The translations under genes and the position numbers were made by a program. Below, one piece after another: positions 62,487 through 64,000 of a DNA stretch of 64,000 nt; the first letter of the stretch is position 1; every line of letters starts with the position of its first letter. This DNA is from Aquimarina sp. AU58 (GTDB lineage Bacteria; Bacteroidota; Bacteroidia; Flavobacteriales; Flavobacteriaceae): positions 2,046,001-2,110,000 of the forward strand of contig NZ_OMPD01000014.1 of assembly GCF_900312745.1 (NCBI RefSeq), given 5' to 3'. A model generated the notes under the pieces. The model did not search any database, had not been told where the DNA came from, and saw nothing but the letters and a program-made list of their open reading frames with translations.

Positions 62487-63704
62487 ATGAAAACTCAACT
62501 GAGAATTTTAAGTATGCTTACAGTCTTTTCTTTCGTCTTTTATAGTTGCGAAAAAGACGTCGATGGGGTTACCGATATAGAAACGGGAATAGAGACTACA
62601 GAAGCTGCAGGAGCAGAACAGGCAGTACCTGGGGAATATATCGTAATTTATAAAGAAGATAAATCTCTATTTGGTAAAAGTGCTGGTATGAAAGCTAAAT
62701 CGCAGCAAACGTTATCCAAATATGCGATAGCAGAGAATAATATAAAGCAAGTCTACAGCAATGCTATCCAAGGTTTTTCAGTGAAAAACTTATCAGTAAA
62801 ACAAGCTGATATGCTGAAAAATGATCCTGAAATTGCATATATACAGCCTAATTACATTAGAAAACTAAATGTTGAAATGGGAACACCAGTTAAAACCCTT
62901 CCTGCAACCGTAGAAAATAAAGCAGCAAACAAAGGTTCTTGGTTGCCTAGCGGAGACTTTTTACCATGGGGTATAAATAGAGTAGGTAGAGCAAATGGTA
63001 GTGGTAGAACTTGCTGGATTATTGATAGTGGGATTGCACCTCATAGTGATTTAAACATTGATACTAACCGAAGTAGAAGTTTTGTTGGTGGATCATGGCA
63101 AGATCAAAACGGACATGGTACTCATGTAGCCGGTACTGTTGCTGCAAAAAATAATGGTTCGGGAGTTATCGGTGTGGCTTATGGCGCTACAGTAGTTTCT
63201 GTAAGAGTTTTGGATGCTCGAGGTTTTGGTAGTGATGCAGCTATACTTGGAGGTATCGATTATGTTGCCAGAAATGCACGTAATGGGGACACCTGGAATT
63301 ATAGTGTAGGGTATAGAAATCGTCAAACTAATGTAGCTATAGATAATGCATTTAGAAATCTTGAAAGAACAACTTACGGAGCTATGGCTGCGGGTAATAG
63401 TAATGATGATACACAGTATTATTCACCACAAAGATTACGAACTAGAAACTCTTGGAATGTTGGTAATATGACCAGAAATGATGGTCCTGCAGGAACTTCT
63501 AATTACGGAAGAAGTGTAGATCGTTGGGCTCCAGGTACGCAAGTATGGTCTACGTGGTTAAACGGACAATTTAATAGAATCTCTGGTACTTCTATGGCGT
63601 CACCACACGTGGCAGGAATATTATTACTAAGAGGTAACAGTACAGGAACAGATGGTTCTGTAAGTAAAGGTGGCCACTCGGCTCCTATAGCTACCACAAA
63701 TTAA
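62487..63704 (+). CDS. S8 family serine peptidase (subtilisin-like) lipoprotein
   Basis: 405 residues. The signal peptide ends in FYSC (C21), so it is a lipoprotein. An inhibitor I9-type propeptide spans about 48-125 (GEYIVIYKED; ADMLKNDPEIAYIQPNYI). The catalytic domain has D180 (CWIIDSGIA), H210 (QNGHGTHVAG), the oxyanion Asn304 (AMAAGNSND) and S369 (SGTSMASPHVAG), so all four key residues are present. No T9SS C-terminal domain follows. It resembles proteinase K-like secreted peptidases. It should mature by propeptide cleavage outside the cytoplasm. Confidence 0.95.
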   Translation: MKTQLRILSMLTVFSFVFYSCEKDVDGVTDIETGIETTEAAGAEQAVPGEYIVIYKEDKSLFGKSAGMKAKSQQTLSKYAIAENNIKQVYSNAIQGFSVKNLSVKQADMLKNDPEIAYIQPNYIRKLNVEMGTPVKTLPATVENKAANKGSWLPSGDFLPWGINRVGRANGSGRTCWIIDSGIAPHSDLNIDTNRSRSFVGGSWQDQNGHGTHVAGTVAAKNNGSGVIGVAYGATVVSVRVLDARGFGSDAAILGGIDYVARNARNGDTWNYSVGYRNRQTNVAIDNAFRNLERTTYGAMAAGNSNDDTQYYSPQRLRTRNSWNVGNMTRNDGPAGTSNYGRSVDRWAPGTQVWSTWLNGQFNRISGTSMASPHVAGILLLRGNSTGTDGSVSKGGHSAPIATTN

Positions 63705-63738
63705 TATACGGTAGTTTCATATTTTGAGTATGTATTAG

Positions 63739-63770
63739 AGAGGCTGGGTGATTCCAGCCTCTTTTTTTTT
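63739..63770 (+). terminator. Terminator of the protease gene
   Basis: AGAGGCTGG pairs with CCAGCCTCT around GTGATT and is followed by nine T. Confidence 0.9.
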
Positions 63771-63791
63771 ATTTTAAGTAAAATTATGATG

Positions 63792-64000
63792 TTACTTTTC
63801 TAAAAAACCATCAGCTTCCCAATCTAATATAATATCTATTGTTGCTTGTGGTAACCTGCCTTCTGGAGGCATTACATTAGCTCCTGTTGATTTAACTAAA
63901 AGAACAAGATCTCTATTTACTCCAACTATAGTTTCAGTATAATTTCGCATAGGAAAAGGAGCTCCGTTTTGAGCAGGAACGGTATGGCAACGTACACATT
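63792..64000 (-). CDS. C-type cytochrome domain protein, 5' part outside window
   Basis: The last 69 codons are visible on the minus strand, ending at a TAA at 63792. The heme-binding motif CVRCHT stands at the very edge (C-x-x-C-H), and a likely distal methionine lies in NVMPPEGRLPQATIDIILDW. This C-terminal block is common in Bacteroidetes lipoproteins with a planctomycete-type cytochrome c domain. The signal peptide and any other domain lie beyond the window. Confidence 0.82.
   Translation of the reverse strand, partial: CVRCHTVPAQNGAPFPMRNYTETIVGVNRDLVLLVKSTGANVMPPEGRLPQATIDIILDWEADGFLEK

Noticed and set aside
1..64000. tRNA, rRNA, integrase, transposase or prophage genes
   Set aside because: None was recognised on reading both strands. 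A tRNAscan or Infernal run was not possible here.

Overview
The window is AT-rich bacterial DNA from a member of the Flavobacteriaceae (Bacteroidetes), possibly Aquimarina-like. The evidence is a SusC/SusD outer-membrane import pair with an STN-domain SusC and its ECF sigma/FecR pair, the Bacteroidetes alternative GlmU beside type-B L31, a DUF4199 family, promoters of the TTTG-N18-20-TAnnTTTG type, almost no Shine-Dalgarno sequences, and several TTG/GTG starts. I found no rRNA, tRNA, CRISPR array, prophage or transposase gene.

Layout. 1-833: end-truncated beta-propeller gene. 1.2-10.7 kb: nutrient-import locus (sigma factor, FecR anti-sigma, SusC, SusD, zinc-metallohydrolase lipoprotein, DUF4302 lipoprotein). 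10.7-12.7 kb: MFS transporter and CBM9-like lipoprotein. 13.2-15.3 kb: OsmC, ACT, DinB and ArsR-type genes. 15.4-23.8 kb: fatty-acid degradation genes in the order fadN-fadA-fadE behind a MarR regulator, with fadD upstream. Two copies of one palindrome mark the probable MarR regulon, and a four-helix-bundle gene flanked by inverted repeats interrupts the operon. 24.1-30.9 kb: isochorismatase-type hydrolase, purL, three small unknown genes, an RsmB-type methyltransferase. 31-33.7 kb: Asp-box propeller protein and a second ECF sigma/membrane protein/periplasmic protein operon.

33.9-34.96 kb: the most striking feature. It is a tandem array of four near-identical small RNA genes, each with its own promoter, two internal hairpins and a GAGTGC-GAAA-GCACTC terminator. 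35-39.8 kb: MsbA-like ABC exporter, phosphohexomutase, glycosyltransferase. 40-46.4 kb: an expanded family of eight DUF4199 domains in seven genes (one a double-domain fusion) with a TPR-AraC regulator. A 60-bp exact direct repeat shows that about 5.4 kb lies between what was once an adjacent DUF4199-glycosyltransferase pair.

46.7-64 kb: a Cys-rich small lipoprotein, rpmE2, a 1-kb repeat-rich gap, the GlmU-like gene, an oligopeptide-binding protein, mtaB, a small acetyltransferase, an alpha/beta hydrolase, a lytic transglycosylase, half-size TauE, a thioredoxin-like protein with a broken CxxC, TPR and DUF6263 proteins, rpmH and carB. A gap follows that holds two tiny abutting ORFs (the first like a bacteriocin leader) and a perfect 26-bp-arm hairpin, then a subtilisin-like lipoprotein and the end of a c-type cytochrome gene cut by the window edge.
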